DNA of 64,000 nt. Source: Desulfonauticus submarinus. Lineage in GTDB: Bacteria; Desulfobacterota; Desulfovibrionia; Desulfovibrionales; Desulfonatronovibrionaceae. The translations under genes were made by a program, and so were the position numbers. Each line of letters starts with the position of its first letter. Position 1 is the first letter of the stretch. Shown piece after piece: positions 26,604 through 36,229 of this stretch. The DNA is taken from positions 62,001 through 126,000 of the forward strand of contig NZ_FNIN01000003.1 of assembly GCF_900104045.1 (NCBI RefSeq). Direction: 5' to 3'. Below the pieces are notes generated by a model. The model made no database searches, was not told the origin of the DNA, and was given only the letters and a program-made list of their open reading frames with translations.

Positions 26604-28043
26604 ATGACCTCAAGTATAGATTGCATTACTAATACAGATACAGAACTTTTATCTTATTTTAAACCATTTGCTTTAAAAATGGAAAGTCAAGGTATACCTC
26701 CTATTGTTATCAATCTATTCAAGTGTTATTTTTCCCAACTTTTATTTGGAAGCCAAGGCAAATTAACTAAAAAAGAAATCCTTCCTTTAAAAAAAGATGA
26801 GTTAAAAACTTTAAAGCAGGTCTCAAAGTATACGTCTGTGGGGAAAAAAGTCCTAAAAAAATTAGTTGTTTTTAAATTAAATGGCGGATTAGGCACAACA
26901 ATGGGTTTAAAAAAACCCAAAGGACTTATTCCTGTAAAAAATAATAAAAACTTCTTAGAATTAAGCATAGAACAAATAGAAATACTTCGCTCTAAACATA
27001 AACAAAACATTCCTCTTATTTTTATGAATAGCTTTTATACTCATGAAGCTACAATGAAATTTCTAGAAAAAAACTTAAATACAGAGGGAATTCCTTCATC
27101 CTTTGTCCAAAACAAATTCCCTCGAATTTTTAAAAAAGACCTTTCTCCAGCTAAGTGGTCTAACGACCCTCAATTAGAATGGAACCCCCCAGGACATGGA
27201 GATTTTTATACAGCTTTATTTACTACTCGACTATTAGATATTTTACTTGATAAAGGATATCAGTATGCTTTTATATCCAACTGTGACAATTTAGGAGCTA
27301 AATTAGACTTAGGCATTCTTGGGTATTTGGCCAAGGAAGAGCTTTCATTTATTATGGAGGTAACAGAAAGAACACATGTGGATAAAAAGGGCGGACATTT
27401 ATGTAGATTATTAAAAAACTATCGTCTTGCCTTAAGAGAACTTGCTCAATGTCCATCAAATGAACTATCCGAGTTCCAAAATATCAAACTCTACTCTTTT
27501 TTCAATACTAATTCTTTATGGTTAGACTTAAAACAAATTAAAAAAATATTTTTACGCCATAAATTAATGCCCCTTGACCTAATTATTAATGAAAAACATA
27601 TTGACTCAGCAGATTCTTCTTCTCCTCTAGTCTACCAACTTGAAACAGCTATTGGTTCAGCTATTTCTGCCTTTGACTTTGCTGAAGCTATTAATGTTCC
27701 CAGAAATAGATTCTCTCCTGTAAAAACAACTTCGGATTTACTTTTAATTCGTTCTAATTGTTATAACTTAGATCAAGACAAAAACATTACTTTACGCAAT
27801 ACTCAAGATTGCCTTCCCAAAATTATTTTGGATCCAAAATTTTACAAAAATCTACATGATTTTGAGAAACGATTTCCTTATCCCGTTAAAATACAAAATT
27901 GTTCACAAATAGAAATTTATGGCAATATATTCTTTGGTAAAAACATTATTTTTAAGGATAAAGTTAAAATTATAAACAAAACTGACAAAGAAATATATAT
28001 AGAAGATAAAACAATAAGTAGCGAGTTAATTATAGAAAATTAA
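26604..28043 (+). CDS. Eukaryote-type UTP-glucose-1-phosphate uridylyltransferase
   Basis: A 479-residue UDPGP-family enzyme. The signature LNGGLGTTMGLKKPKGLIPV near residues 93-112 is that of the eukaryotic-type UDP-glucose pyrophosphorylase rather than bacterial GalU. NPPGHGDFYTAL and ISNCDNLGAKLDLGILGYL complete the nucleotidyl-transfer core. It makes UDP-glucose for polysaccharide or sugar-nucleotide synthesis. The C-terminal part resembles the family's left-handed beta-helix. It is coupled to the phosphofructokinase gene. Confidence 0.93.
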   Translation: MTSSIDCITNTDTELLSYFKPFALKMESQGIPPIVINLFKCYFSQLLFGSQGKLTKKEILPLKKDELKTLKQVSKYTSVGKKVLKKLVVFKLNGGLGTTMGLKKPKGLIPVKNNKNFLELSIEQIEILRSKHKQNIPLIFMNSFYTHEATMKFLEKNLNTEGIPSSFVQNKFPRIFKKDLSPAKWSNDPQLEWNPPGHGDFYTALFTTRLLDILLDKGYQYAFISNCDNLGAKLDLGILGYLAKEELSFIMEVTERTHVDKKGGHLCRLLKNYRLALRELAQCPSNELSEFQNIKLYSFFNTNSLWLDLKQIKKIFLRHKLMPLDLIINEKHIDSADSSSPLVYQLETAIGSAISAFDFAEAINVPRNRFSPVKTTSDLLLIRSNCYNLDQDKNITLRNTQDCLPKIILDPKFYKNLHDFEKRFPYPVKIQNCSQIEIYGNIFFGKNIIFKDKVKIINKTDKEIYIEDKTISSELIIEN

Positions 28044-28083
28044 TTCTGGGAAAAATAAAAAAGTAATCTATTTTAATCTGGTA

Positions 28084-29001
28084 TTAAATTTTATCAATAT
28101 TAAGTGATTTTAATAATTTTTTAGTTTCTAAGTAACCCATTTCTATCCCTTCTTTGCCTTTATGAAAATCCATAAAGCCTATACTTCCCAAAGAAGGTCT
28201 AATTAAAAAGTCAGGAGGACAAACTTCAAAAAGAATATTCGTAAGCCTTTCTTCCATCACAGTAATTGAAGTATGCATTATCTCAAAAATATGAGGTATA
28301 TCCTCTGCCTTGGTCATCCAAGATTTGACTTCTTCTAACAAAGGTATTTCTATTTTGGACAGTTTATTTTTCACCTTTTTAGAAATCTTTTCTAACCACT
28401 CACTATCTTTTTTATTATTTAATAATTTAATCTCTATTTGAGCTTTCTTATTTTTTTTGCGTCTATAATTTAAATCTACAGCAAGCACTTTTTTAGCACC
28501 TAAAGATTTTACCACATTCACAGGAACAGGATTAACTAATCCTCCATCTACAAGACATTTTTTATTTTTTATGACAGGTGTGAAAATAGCAGGGACAGCT
28601 ATACTGGCTCTAACAGCTTCTATAGTAGAGCCTGTTTTTAAAACAATTTCTTCTCCTGTATATAAGTCTGTGCTTACAGCAGCAAAAGGAATCTGCAATT
28701 CTTCTATTTTAGATGGCAAATATTGTTTTAGAAAATCAACAACCTTTCTTCCATCAATTAAACCATTTCTTGGGAAAACTAAATCTACCATAGATAATAC
28801 GCGCTTCCAATCCATTTTTAAAATATCTTTAGCAAAATCGTCTATTTTTCCTGCAGCATAAACAGCTCCTACTAATGCCCCTATACTTGTCCCAGCTACC
28901 CAGTTTATTTTTAATTCAGATTCCTGAAGAGCTTTTAAAACCCCTATATGAGCCCATCCTCTAGCAGCACCAGCACCTAAAGCAACACCTATTTTCTCCA
29001 T
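28084..29001 (-). CDS. Patatin-like phospholipase/esterase (RssA-like)
   Basis: A 305-residue patatin-family hydrolase. It has the oxyanion segment LGAGAARGWAHIGV, the nucleophile elbow GTSIG and the catalytic Asp in DGGLVNPVPV. The start at 29001 is preferred because GGAG lies 6 nt upstream and because a longer reading from 29049 would overlap the thioesterase gene. It probably hydrolyses membrane lipids or acyl esters, and the substrate is unknown. It lies 1 bp after the thioesterase stop. Confidence 0.9.
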   Translation of the reverse strand: MEKIGVALGAGAARGWAHIGVLKALQESELKINWVAGTSIGALVGAVYAAGKIDDFAKDILKMDWKRVLSMVDLVFPRNGLIDGRKVVDFLKQYLPSKIEELQIPFAAVSTDLYTGEEIVLKTGSTIEAVRASIAVPAIFTPVIKNKKCLVDGGLVNPVPVNVVKSLGAKKVLAVDLNYRRKKNKKAQIEIKLLNNKKDSEWLEKISKKVKNKLSKIEIPLLEEVKSWMTKAEDIPHIFEIMHTSITVMEERLTNILFEVCPPDFLIRPSLGSIGFMDFHKGKEGIEMGYLETKKLLKSLNIDKI

Positions 29002-29002
29002 A

Positions 29003-29371
29003 TTAATCTCCATTCTTTTTAGGTAAGGGTATTTTTTTACCTTGCTCATTAACCCTTACAAAAGTCACTTTTGTATTAAAAACCAATATCTCTTCTGTTG
29101 CACCAGGTGCATCAGCATATACATTTACTTGATATGTTGCTGATGTATTGTGCTGTTTATATAATTTAATATCAAAACGCAAAATAGAACCATTTACTAC
29201 AGGTTTTTTAAATTGAATCTCATCCATAGCAATAGTTACCATTCTACATCCTGTAAATTCTTTAGAAGCTGCTAGCCATGCGAATTCATCCACCCATTTT
29301 AACATCATTCCACCAAAAAGATAGCCATGATGATTTAAATGTTCTGGTCTCACAATAACATATGTTTCCAT
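29003..29371 (-). CDS. Hotdog-fold acyl-CoA thioesterase
   Basis: A 122-residue protein of the YciA/ACOT type. The conserved segment LNHHGYLFGGMMLKWVDEFAW contains the Asp used for catalysis. It probably hydrolyses acyl-CoA esters in the cytoplasm. It is followed directly by the patatin-like gene and preceded by the DUF1786 gene (3 bp), forming a short operon. Confidence 0.88.
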   Translation of the reverse strand: METYVIVRPEHLNHHGYLFGGMMLKWVDEFAWLAASKEFTGCRMVTIAMDEIQFKKPVVNGSILRFDIKLYKQHNTSATYQVNVYADAPGATEEILVFNTKVTFVRVNEQGKKIPLPKKNGD

Positions 29372-29374
29372 TTT

Positions 29375-30394
29375 TTATCCCCTGTTTATATGTTGAAATC
29401 CTTTTAAAAGTCCAAAACATCCAGCTAACATCATATCTCCGCCAGGACATAAAAACTCCACATCAAACTGGGACAGCTTAGATCTTCTAGGACCAAGAAC
29501 AAAAATAGGACCAAAATTTACAGGCAAATCTATAAGCACACATCCATGCCCATTAGAAGAAAATACATCCTCATTCTTTAATTTTCCCTTTTTAAATAAC
29601 TGAATATCTTCCCAAATTTGTTCACCTGTTCTTAATCTTGTATGATGCTCATAGACACCATATACTTCACTTTTATACACTAAAAACCCCAAAACATGGC
29701 TATTACCTATATTGACAATACAAATACCTTGCTGCTCTTGCAATTCTTCTACTTTAGAATCAAACATTGCACCTAAAATAGCACAGACTCCTGTATCCGC
29801 CACCAGACCTTGTCCTATACTTTGTCTCAAAGAAAATAGTCTATTTAATTCAATAGGAGGAAAATCATATAATAAGGAATAAATATTATTATTTTGAGAA
29901 ATAAATTTTTCCCACAGTTCGAATCTTCCTTTTCTATTACTTTTGTGAGGGAAAAATCCATGGTCTTGAGCACAAGCTAAAATAATATCTGGATAATCTA
30001 AGTTTAAGACATTTAAAAACGTCTGCCAAAAACTAGGAGAAAAGTCTGTGAGATAAATCGGTGCTGCACCCTTTGGAGGGTTCTCTACAATCTCTATCCC
30101 CATTTTTTTAACTTTTTCTAAATCATCAGCTAAAGAAAAGTATGCATCTTTAGCCACAAAAACTTTAAAACCTGCTTTTAAATGTTCAAATAAAGCAAAC
30201 TTATATCCTCCTCCCATATTTTTACCATAAAGAAATATATCCTTTTGCTTGGCAGTCAAATTTCGAATTTGAGTAGCTATTTGCATAGCAGGAGAAGGCA
30301 AAATGAACTTAGGACAATTTTCTATTTCTACTCCCTCTTGAAAATAAAGAACATCTTGAGTTCCACTTCCAATATCCAAACATAAAATATTCAT
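29375..30394 (-). CDS. DUF1786 family protein
   Basis: A 339-residue protein that matches the DUF1786 family. It begins with ILCLDIGSGTQDVLYF, which resembles the phosphate-1 motif of actin-like ATPases, and later has a GQGLVADTGVCAILGA stretch and NIGNSHVLGFLV. Family members have sometimes been labelled as pyruvate formate-lyase activating enzymes, but the radical SAM CxxxCxxC motif is absent here. Function is unknown. It heads an operon with the thioesterase and patatin genes. Confidence 0.82.
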   Translation of the reverse strand: MNILCLDIGSGTQDVLYFQEGVEIENCPKFILPSPAMQIATQIRNLTAKQKDIFLYGKNMGGGYKFALFEHLKAGFKVFVAKDAYFSLADDLEKVKKMGIEIVENPPKGAAPIYLTDFSPSFWQTFLNVLNLDYPDIILACAQDHGFFPHKSNRKGRFELWEKFISQNNNIYSLLYDFPPIELNRLFSLRQSIGQGLVADTGVCAILGAMFDSKVEELQEQQGICIVNIGNSHVLGFLVYKSEVYGVYEHHTRLRTGEQIWEDIQLFKKGKLKNEDVFSSNGHGCVLIDLPVNFGPIFVLGPRRSKLSQFDVEFLCPGGDMMLAGCFGLLKGFQHINRG

Positions 30395-30485
30395 ATAGAC
30401 TCCTTAACCAACTAAAATAATTTAAAAAATAGATTACTTTTATCCAAATATTCTTTTACCCATTTTCATAACTTGACAGAAATAC

Positions 30486-30517
30486 AATAATTGTCTCAGT
30501 TAAAAGGAGCAATTATT
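30486..30517. promoter_or_regulatory. Inverted repeat in the rmlB leader
   Basis: AATAATTG at 30486-30493 and CAATTATT at 30510-30517 form an 8-bp AT-rich dyad with a 16-nt spacer, followed by a T-run and then the rmlB ribosome site. It lies about 12 bp after a TTGACA-like -35 at 30473. It may be an operator or a weak attenuator. Confidence 0.25.
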
Positions 30518-30532
30518 TTTTTGGAGCTTAAG

Positions 30533-31549
30533 ATGAAAATCTTAATTACAGGTGGTGCAGGATTTATTGGCACCAATTATATATATTACTTATTTGAACA
30601 CTATCCTGATATTACTGTTATAAACTTAGATAAACTAACTTATGCGGGAAATTTAATCAATCTAGAACCTATTCAAAAAAAATGGGGTGGGAAAAAATAT
30701 TTTTTTATCCATGGAGATATTGTAGATAAAGAGCTTGTTTTAACTATTTTAAAAAAATATGAAATAGAAATTATTATCAATTTTGCAGCAGAATCTCATG
30801 TGGACAGGTCGATAAACAATCCCTATCCTTTTGTGCAAACAAATGTTTTAGGTACTCAAAACTTATTAGAATGTGCTAAACAAGTTCAAATAAAAAAATT
30901 TATTCATATTTCTACAGATGAAGTATATGGTTCTCTCGGCAAAAACGGCAAATTTACAGAAGATACTCACTTACTTCCCAATAGTCCATATTCTGCCTCT
31001 AAAGCAAGTGCAGACCTATTATGTAGGAGCTATTTTAAAACCTATAACTTGCCAGTTATCATTACTCGATGTTCTAATAATTATGGTCCTTATCAATTCC
31101 CAGAAAAATTAATTCCTCTTGCATTTCTAAAAGCAATTCACAATCAACCTATTCCTATCTATGGAAAAGGGACCAATATAAGAGATTGGATTTTTGTCAA
31201 AGATCACTGTAAAGGTATTGATCTTGCCCTTAAAAAAGGAGTACCTGGAGAAATTTACAACTTAGGTGGCAATGCAGAAAAACAAAATATTGAGGTAGTA
31301 AAAGCTATTCTAGATTTTTTGGGGAAACCCTACTCGCTTATTAAATTTGTCCAAGATAGACCAGGCCATGATTTTCGTTATGCCATGGATTTCAGCTATG
31401 CCCAAAAAACACTTGGTTTTAAGCCAAGTGTTAATTTTGAACAAGGGCTAGAAAAAACTTTAAAATGGTATCAAAATAATATTCAATGGATACAACAAGT
31501 TCAATCTGGAGAATACTTAAAATTTATGGAAAAGTGGTATGGAAAATAA
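30533..31549 (+). CDS. rmlB: dTDP-glucose 4,6-dehydratase (RmlB)
   Basis: A 338-residue short-chain dehydrogenase/reductase. It has the NAD-binding GGAGFIGTNY near the N-terminus, the catalytic STDEVYGSL segment and the YSASKAS Tyr-x3-Lys pair. It converts dTDP-glucose to dTDP-4-keto-6-deoxyglucose. The ATG at 30533 with GGAG 7 nt upstream is preferred over an in-frame TTG at 30491 that lies in the leader dyad. It overlaps rmlD by 11 bp. RmlA and RmlC are not in the window. Confidence 0.94.
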   Translation: MKILITGGAGFIGTNYIYYLFEHYPDITVINLDKLTYAGNLINLEPIQKKWGGKKYFFIHGDIVDKELVLTILKKYEIEIIINFAAESHVDRSINNPYPFVQTNVLGTQNLLECAKQVQIKKFIHISTDEVYGSLGKNGKFTEDTHLLPNSPYSASKASADLLCRSYFKTYNLPVIITRCSNNYGPYQFPEKLIPLAFLKAIHNQPIPIYGKGTNIRDWIFVKDHCKGIDLALKKGVPGEIYNLGGNAEKQNIEVVKAILDFLGKPYSLIKFVQDRPGHDFRYAMDFSYAQKTLGFKPSVNFEQGLEKTLKWYQNNIQWIQQVQSGEYLKFMEKWYGK

Positions 31550-32399
31550 AATAGCTCTTATTTTAGGTGGACAAACAGGTTTATTAGGTCAAGCAATTAC
31601 AGATATCTTAAATAAAAACAAGTGGGAAGCAATTTCTCCAGCTAAAAATAAATTTAATATATTTTCCTCTGAAGAACTTAAAAATTTTATTCAAAAACAC
31701 CATATTTCTTATGTTTTTAATACCATTGCTTATACTCAGGTAGACAAAGCAGAACAAGAACAAAAAAAAGCAATAGAATTAAATAGAACATTTCCTGTAA
31801 TTTTAGGCAATGTATGTAAAGAACTAGGTATTTATCTAATTCACTATAGCACAGACTTTGTATTTAATGGGCAGAAAGAGTCTCCGTATGAACCAACAGA
31901 TCCTCCTTGTCCTCTAAACATATATGGGAAAACAAAGCTGGAAGGAGAAAAAAATCTTTTGGAAATAACAAATCTAAAACTTTTAATTATCAGAACTGCT
32001 TGGCTTTTTGGTCAAGGAAAAGTTAATTTTGTAAGTAAAATTTTAAATCTTGCTAAAGAAAAACAAACTTTAAATGTAGTTCACGATCAAGTTGGATCTC
32101 CTACCTATACTTATGATTTGGCAAAATATTCTCTTCAACTTGTAAATACCAATGCAACAGGAATTTTTCATATAGTAAATTCAGGTCAAGCATCGTGGTG
32201 CGAACTTGCTCAAGAAGCTGTACATTGTTTAGGCCTACAATGTAAAATTATTCCTATCTCCTCTCATGAATTCCCCCAAACTGCTAAAAGACCAACCTAT
32301 TCGGTTTTAAGCACAAAAAAATTCACAGAACAAACAGGAATAACTCCTCGCCCGTGGGTTCAAGCATTAAGAGAATATCTTTATTCTTTTCACTTTTAA
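31539..32399 (+). CDS. rmlD: dTDP-4-dehydrorhamnose reductase (RmlD)
   Basis: A 286-residue SDR-family reductase. It has GGQTGLLGQ for cofactor binding, NTIAYTQVDKAE, HYSTDFVFNG and the YGKTKLEGE catalytic Tyr-Lys pair. It reduces dTDP-4-keto-rhamnose to dTDP-rhamnose using NAD(P)H, completing the nucleotide sugar used in surface polysaccharides. It is translationally coupled to rmlB. Confidence 0.93.
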   Translation: MENKIALILGGQTGLLGQAITDILNKNKWEAISPAKNKFNIFSSEELKNFIQKHHISYVFNTIAYTQVDKAEQEQKKAIELNRTFPVILGNVCKELGIYLIHYSTDFVFNGQKESPYEPTDPPCPLNIYGKTKLEGEKNLLEITNLKLLIIRTAWLFGQGKVNFVSKILNLAKEKQTLNVVHDQVGSPTYTYDLAKYSLQLVNTNATGIFHIVNSGQASWCELAQEAVHCLGLQCKIIPISSHEFPQTAKRPTYSVLSTKKFTEQTGITPRPWVQALREYLYSFHF

Positions 32400-32520
32400 C
32401 TTTTTATTCAGTAAAAATTTTCTATATGTCATTTTCCCTCTTGCTTGACACCTAAATTTCTCATAATTAGTTTTGTATTTACCTATAAACTATCAACGTA
32501 AGCCTCAAAAGGACAAAACC

Positions 32521-33543
32521 ATGTTAACACCAAGAGAACAAGAAGTATTAAATACCATTGTAATAAATTTTCTCAAAACCAAAAATCCTATAGGCTCTCG
32601 TACAGTAGCAAAACGTTCTACTCTTAATTTAAGTGCTGCTTCTATTCGAAATATCATGGCAGACTTATCTGAAAAAGGATACCTCAGACAACCTCATACT
32701 TCTGCGGGTCGAGTTCCTACAGGAAAAGCAATTCGATTATATATAACAAAACTATTTACTCCTGCTCCTTTTAGTCATCAAGAAAAAAAACAAATTGAAA
32801 ATAAATTAAAACAAAATATGCCCGACCTTGAAAAAACTTTAAGTAGCGCGAGTAAACTTTTATCCTCTGTCTCAGAACAAGTAAGTTTGGTCTTGTCTCC
32901 TCAAAAAAAATTAACTCATTGGAAACAAATAGATTTTATGTGGATAAAACCTGGTTTAGTTTTATCCATTTTAGTTCTAGAAGAAGGACTTGTTCAAAAT
33001 AAAATCATTCAAGTTAATAAAGATATCACTAAAGATGATTTAATCAAATTTAGTAATTTTTTAAATGAAAAATTTAAAGGTTTACCTCTTTATATTGTAA
33101 GACAAAAAATACTAGAAGAAATGCAACAAGCACATGCTAAATTTGAAAATCTTTATCAAAAAGCTATGCAGGTAGCACAAAAAACATTTGATGATAACAA
33201 TCGTAAAGTTTTTGTAGAAGGTACTATCAATATATTGGATAAAGAACAAATAAAAGATATTCAAACAATGAAAGAATTATTTCATTTTTTAGAAGAAAAA
33301 TCTAGACTTCTAGAAATATTAGATAAAACAATAGAAGAAAATGGATTAAGTATATTAATCGGAGAAGAAGATCTAGAATCATTAGAAGACTATAGTGTTG
33401 TATCATGCCCTTATTCCATAAAAGATGAAGCTTATGGTGTAGTAAGTGTAATAGGTCCTATCTATATGAACTATCCTAAAATTATTCCACGTGTTGACTT
33501 AATATCCAAAGTGCTTACTGAAATATTTCAAGAATTCTATTAA
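32521..33543 (+). CDS. hrcA: Heat-inducible transcription repressor HrcA
   Basis: A 340-residue HrcA. The N-terminal winged helix has LTPREQEVLNTIVINFLKT and AASIRNIMADLSEKGYL, and PHTSAGRVPT follows. HrcA represses chaperone genes by binding CIRCE elements. The ATG at 32521 is preferred because it matches the family N-terminus; an in-frame TTG at 32473 would add 16 residues. TTGACA at 32445-32450 may be its -35. I did not find a CIRCE element in the upstream 120 bp. Confidence 0.94.
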   Translation: MLTPREQEVLNTIVINFLKTKNPIGSRTVAKRSTLNLSAASIRNIMADLSEKGYLRQPHTSAGRVPTGKAIRLYITKLFTPAPFSHQEKKQIENKLKQNMPDLEKTLSSASKLLSSVSEQVSLVLSPQKKLTHWKQIDFMWIKPGLVLSILVLEEGLVQNKIIQVNKDITKDDLIKFSNFLNEKFKGLPLYIVRQKILEEMQQAHAKFENLYQKAMQVAQKTFDDNNRKVFVEGTINILDKEQIKDIQTMKELFHFLEEKSRLLEILDKTIEENGLSILIGEEDLESLEDYSVVSCPYSIKDEAYGVVSVIGPIYMNYPKIIPRVDLISKVLTEIFQEFY

Positions 33544-33566
33544 GATAAGTATAAAACGGAGGACAT

Positions 33567-34142
33567 ATGAGTAAAAAAGAAAAATCTCAAAAACAGGACA
33601 TCTCTTCTAAAAAAACACAAGAGAAACAAGACAAAGACAAAGAAATTTCTTTAAGTAACGAAGAACTAAAAAAACTATGCGAAGAAAAAATATGTCCTGA
33701 ATGTGCTCAGCTAAAAGAAAAAGAGGAGTTGGTATTAAGAACTTTGGCTGATGCAGAAAACTTAAAAAAACGCTTAGCTAGAGAAAAGGAAGAGTTTTGT
33801 AAATTTGCCACTTCTACTCTATTGGAAGACCTTTTACCAATTATAGATAACCTGGAACTGGCTCTAAGCCACTCTCAAAAACAAAATGAATGTGCGAGTT
33901 TAACTGAAGGCATAGAAATGACCCTAAAAATGTTCAGAGACGTGCTTAAAAAATATGGTCTAATCCCTGTAGGAGAAGTTGGTGAAAAATTTGATCCAAA
34001 TATTCATGAAGCAATGGCCCAAGAAGAACGAGAGGATATGGAGGAAGGTATGGTGTGCCAAATGTATCAAAGAGGATACAAACTTCATGACCGACTTCTT
34101 AGACCTGCAAGGGTTATTGTTAGCAAAAAGTGTGCAAAATAA
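33567..34142 (+). CDS. grpE: Nucleotide exchange factor GrpE
   Basis: A 191-residue GrpE. A charged N-terminal region is followed by the long coiled coil (TLADAENLKKRLAREKEEF) and the beta-domain with KFDPNIHEAMAQ and GYKLHDRLLRPARVIVSK. It releases ADP from DnaK. It has a GGAGG ribosome site and lies 24 bp after hrcA. Confidence 0.96.
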   Translation: MSKKEKSQKQDISSKKTQEKQDKDKEISLSNEELKKLCEEKICPECAQLKEKEELVLRTLADAENLKKRLAREKEEFCKFATSTLLEDLLPIIDNLELALSHSQKQNECASLTEGIEMTLKMFRDVLKKYGLIPVGEVGEKFDPNIHEAMAQEEREDMEEGMVCQMYQRGYKLHDRLLRPARVIVSKKCAK

Positions 34143-34235
34143 TATTTTTTTTCAATAAAAAGTCTTTACAAATGAAAAATTAGACTTAACTTTTGAAAAC
34201 AATAAAAAAATTAAGAAGATAGGAGGATTTAAAAA

Positions 34236-36140
34236 ATGGGTAAAATTATTGGAATAGATTTGGGTACAACTAATAGCTGTGTATACTTTATGGAGGGAAA
34301 AGATCCTAAGTGTATTACTAACCCTGAGGGCGGAAGAACCACTCCTTCGGTAGTTGCTTTTACAGATAAGGAAAGACTCATTGGAGAAATTGCAAAAAGA
34401 CAAGCTATAACCAATCCAGAACGCACTGTATATGCTATTAAAAGATTAATGGGTAGAAAATTTGATGATCCATTGATTCAAAAATGGAAAGAACGTTGTC
34501 CATATAAAATTGTACCTGGACCAAACGGAGATGCATATGTTCAAATTGGCGACAAAAAATATAGTGCTCCTGAAATTTCAGCGATGATTTTGCAAAAACT
34601 AAAAAAAGATGCTGAGGAGTTTTTAGGAGAGAAAATTACAGAAGCAGTTATCACCGTACCAGCATATTTTAATGATAGTCAAAGACAAGCAACCAAAGAT
34701 GCGGGTAGAATTGCAGGTCTTGAGGTGAAGAGAATCATAAATGAGCCTACCGCTGCTTCTTTAGCTTATGGAATGGACAAAAAAAAGAATGAAAAAATTG
34801 CAGTTTATGACCTTGGAGGAGGAACCTTTGACATTTCTATATTAGAAGTGGGAGATGGTGTAGTAGAAGTAAGAGCAACAAATGGAGATACATTTCTAGG
34901 TGGAGAAGATTTTGATCAAAGAATTATTAATTACTTAGTAGATGAATTTAAAAAAGAAAATGGAATTGATCTTTCTCAAGATAAAATGGCCTTACAACGC
35001 TTAAAAGAAGCAGCAGAAAAAGCCAAAAAAGAATTATCTAGCTCTTTAGAGACAGATATTAATCTGCCTTTTATTACAGCAGATCAAACAGGTCCCAAGC
35101 ATTTAAATATTAAACTAAGTAGGGCAAAATTAGAAAAATTAGTAGAGGACTTAGTAGATAGAAGTATTGAACCATGTAAAAAAGCCTTAGAAGATGCTGG
35201 ATTAAAACCATCTGATATTGATGAAGTAATTTTAGTAGGTGGAATGACCAGAATGCCATTAGTTCAGAAAAAAGTGGCTGAATTTTTTGGTAAGGAACCA
35301 CACAAAGGTGTTAATCCAGATGAAGTAGTAGCAATGGGTGCTGCTATTCAGGGTGGAATATTAAGTGGAGATGTAAAAGATGTATTACTCCTAGACGTTA
35401 CTCCATTATCTTTAGGCATTGAAACTTTGGGAGGAGTATTTACTAAATTAATAGAACGCAATACCACAATTCCCACCAAAAAAAGTCAAATCTTCACCAC
35501 TGCTGCAGATAACCAAAGCTCTGTAACTATCCATGTATTACAAGGTGAAAGACCAATGGCAGCAGACAACATGTCTTTGGGAAGATTTGAGCTTACTGGC
35601 ATTCCTCCAGCTCCCAGAGGAGTACCTCAAATAGAAGTAACTTTTGATATTGACGCCAACGGTATTGTAAATGTTTCAGCCAAAGACTTAGGTACAGGCA
35701 AAGAACAGTCTATTCGTATTACTCCTTCTAGTGGTTTATCTGAAGAAGAAATTCAAAAACTTATCAAAGAGGCAGAAGCTCATGCAGAAGAAGATAAGAA
35801 AAAACAAGAACTTATTGAAGCTAGAAACCAAGCAGACTCTCTTATTTATACTACAGAAAAATCTCTCAGAGATTTAGGAGATAAAATAGATGCTACTCTA
35901 AAAAGTGAGATAGAAAATAAAATAGAAACGCTTAAAAAAGTAATGCAGCAAGATAATGTAGAAGACATTAAAAAAGCTTCAGAAGAACTTGCTCAGGCAT
36001 CACATAAACTAGCAGAAAAGTTATATGCCCAAAAAACAACACAAAACCAAGGACCAGAAGCTGGTCCTCAACAAAATACCCAAACCAACAAAGATGATGG
36101 AGATGATGTAGTAGATGCTGATTATACAGAAGTAAAATAA
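34236..36140 (+). CDS. dnaK: Chaperone DnaK (Hsp70)
   Basis: A 634-residue Hsp70. The ATPase domain has [32 protein letters not shown] and [13 protein letters not shown], and the substrate domain follows with [17 protein letters not shown]. The C-terminus ends in an acidic tail with [12 protein letters not shown]. It refolds proteins with GrpE and DnaJ, but dnaJ does not follow. A strong ribosome site (TAGGAGG) precedes the ATG, and a terminator follows at 36179. Confidence 0.98.
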   Translation: MGKIIGIDLGTTNSCVYFMEGKDPKCITNPEGGRTTPSVVAFTDKERLIGEIAKRQAITNPERTVYAIKRLMGRKFDDPLIQKWKERCPYKIVPGPNGDAYVQIGDKKYSAPEISAMILQKLKKDAEEFLGEKITEAVITVPAYFNDSQRQATKDAGRIAGLEVKRIINEPTAASLAYGMDKKKNEKIAVYDLGGGTFDISILEVGDGVVEVRATNGDTFLGGEDFDQRIINYLVDEFKKENGIDLSQDKMALQRLKEAAEKAKKELSSSLETDINLPFITADQTGPKHLNIKLSRAKLEKLVEDLVDRSIEPCKKALEDAGLKPSDIDEVILVGGMTRMPLVQKKVAEFFGKEPHKGVNPDEVVAMGAAIQGGILSGDVKDVLLLDVTPLSLGIETLGGVFTKLIERNTTIPTKKSQIFTTAADNQSSVTIHVLQGERPMAADNMSLGRFELTGIPPAPRGVPQIEVTFDIDANGIVNVSAKDLGTGKEQSIRITPSSGLSEEEIQKLIKEAEAHAEEDKKKQELIEARNQADSLIYTTEKSLRDLGDKIDATLKSEIENKIETLKKVMQQDNVEDIKKASEELAQASHKLAEKLYAQKTTQNQGPEAGPQQNTQTNKDDGDDVVDADYTEVK

Positions 36141-36147
36141 CTATGAC

Positions 36148-36177
36148 TTGACAGTGTTTCCTTATCCCACCTATAAA
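36148..36177 (+). promoter_or_regulatory. Strong sigma70 promoter for the LpoA-like operon
   Basis: TTGACA at 36148-36153 and TATAAA at 36172-36177 are 18 bp apart. Transcription should start near 36184, inside the left arm of the dnaK terminator, so the new transcript would lack half of that arm and escape termination. Confidence 0.65.
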
Positions 36178-36178
36178 C

Positions 36179-36214
36179 AGGCCTGGATTTTACATCCAGG
36201 CCTTATTTTTTATT
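36179..36214 (+). terminator. Intrinsic terminator of dnaK
   Basis: AGGCCTGGAT at 36179-36188 pairs exactly with ATCCAGGCCT at 36194-36203, with a 5-nt loop and a T-rich run. It ends the hrcA-grpE-dnaK transcript and overlaps the start region of the next promoter. Confidence 0.9.
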
Positions 36215-36229
36215 TAAGGAAATACGCTT

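Noticed and set aside
30473-30500. TTGACA at about 30473 as a complete rmlB promoter
   Set aside because: No acceptable -10 lies 16-18 bp downstream, so only the -35-like hexamer is noted.
32401-32520. CIRCE element or sigma32 promoter before hrcA
   Set aside because: No TTAGCACTC/GAGTGCTAA pair is present, and the CTTGACA to TCTCAT spacing is too short for a sigma32 promoter.
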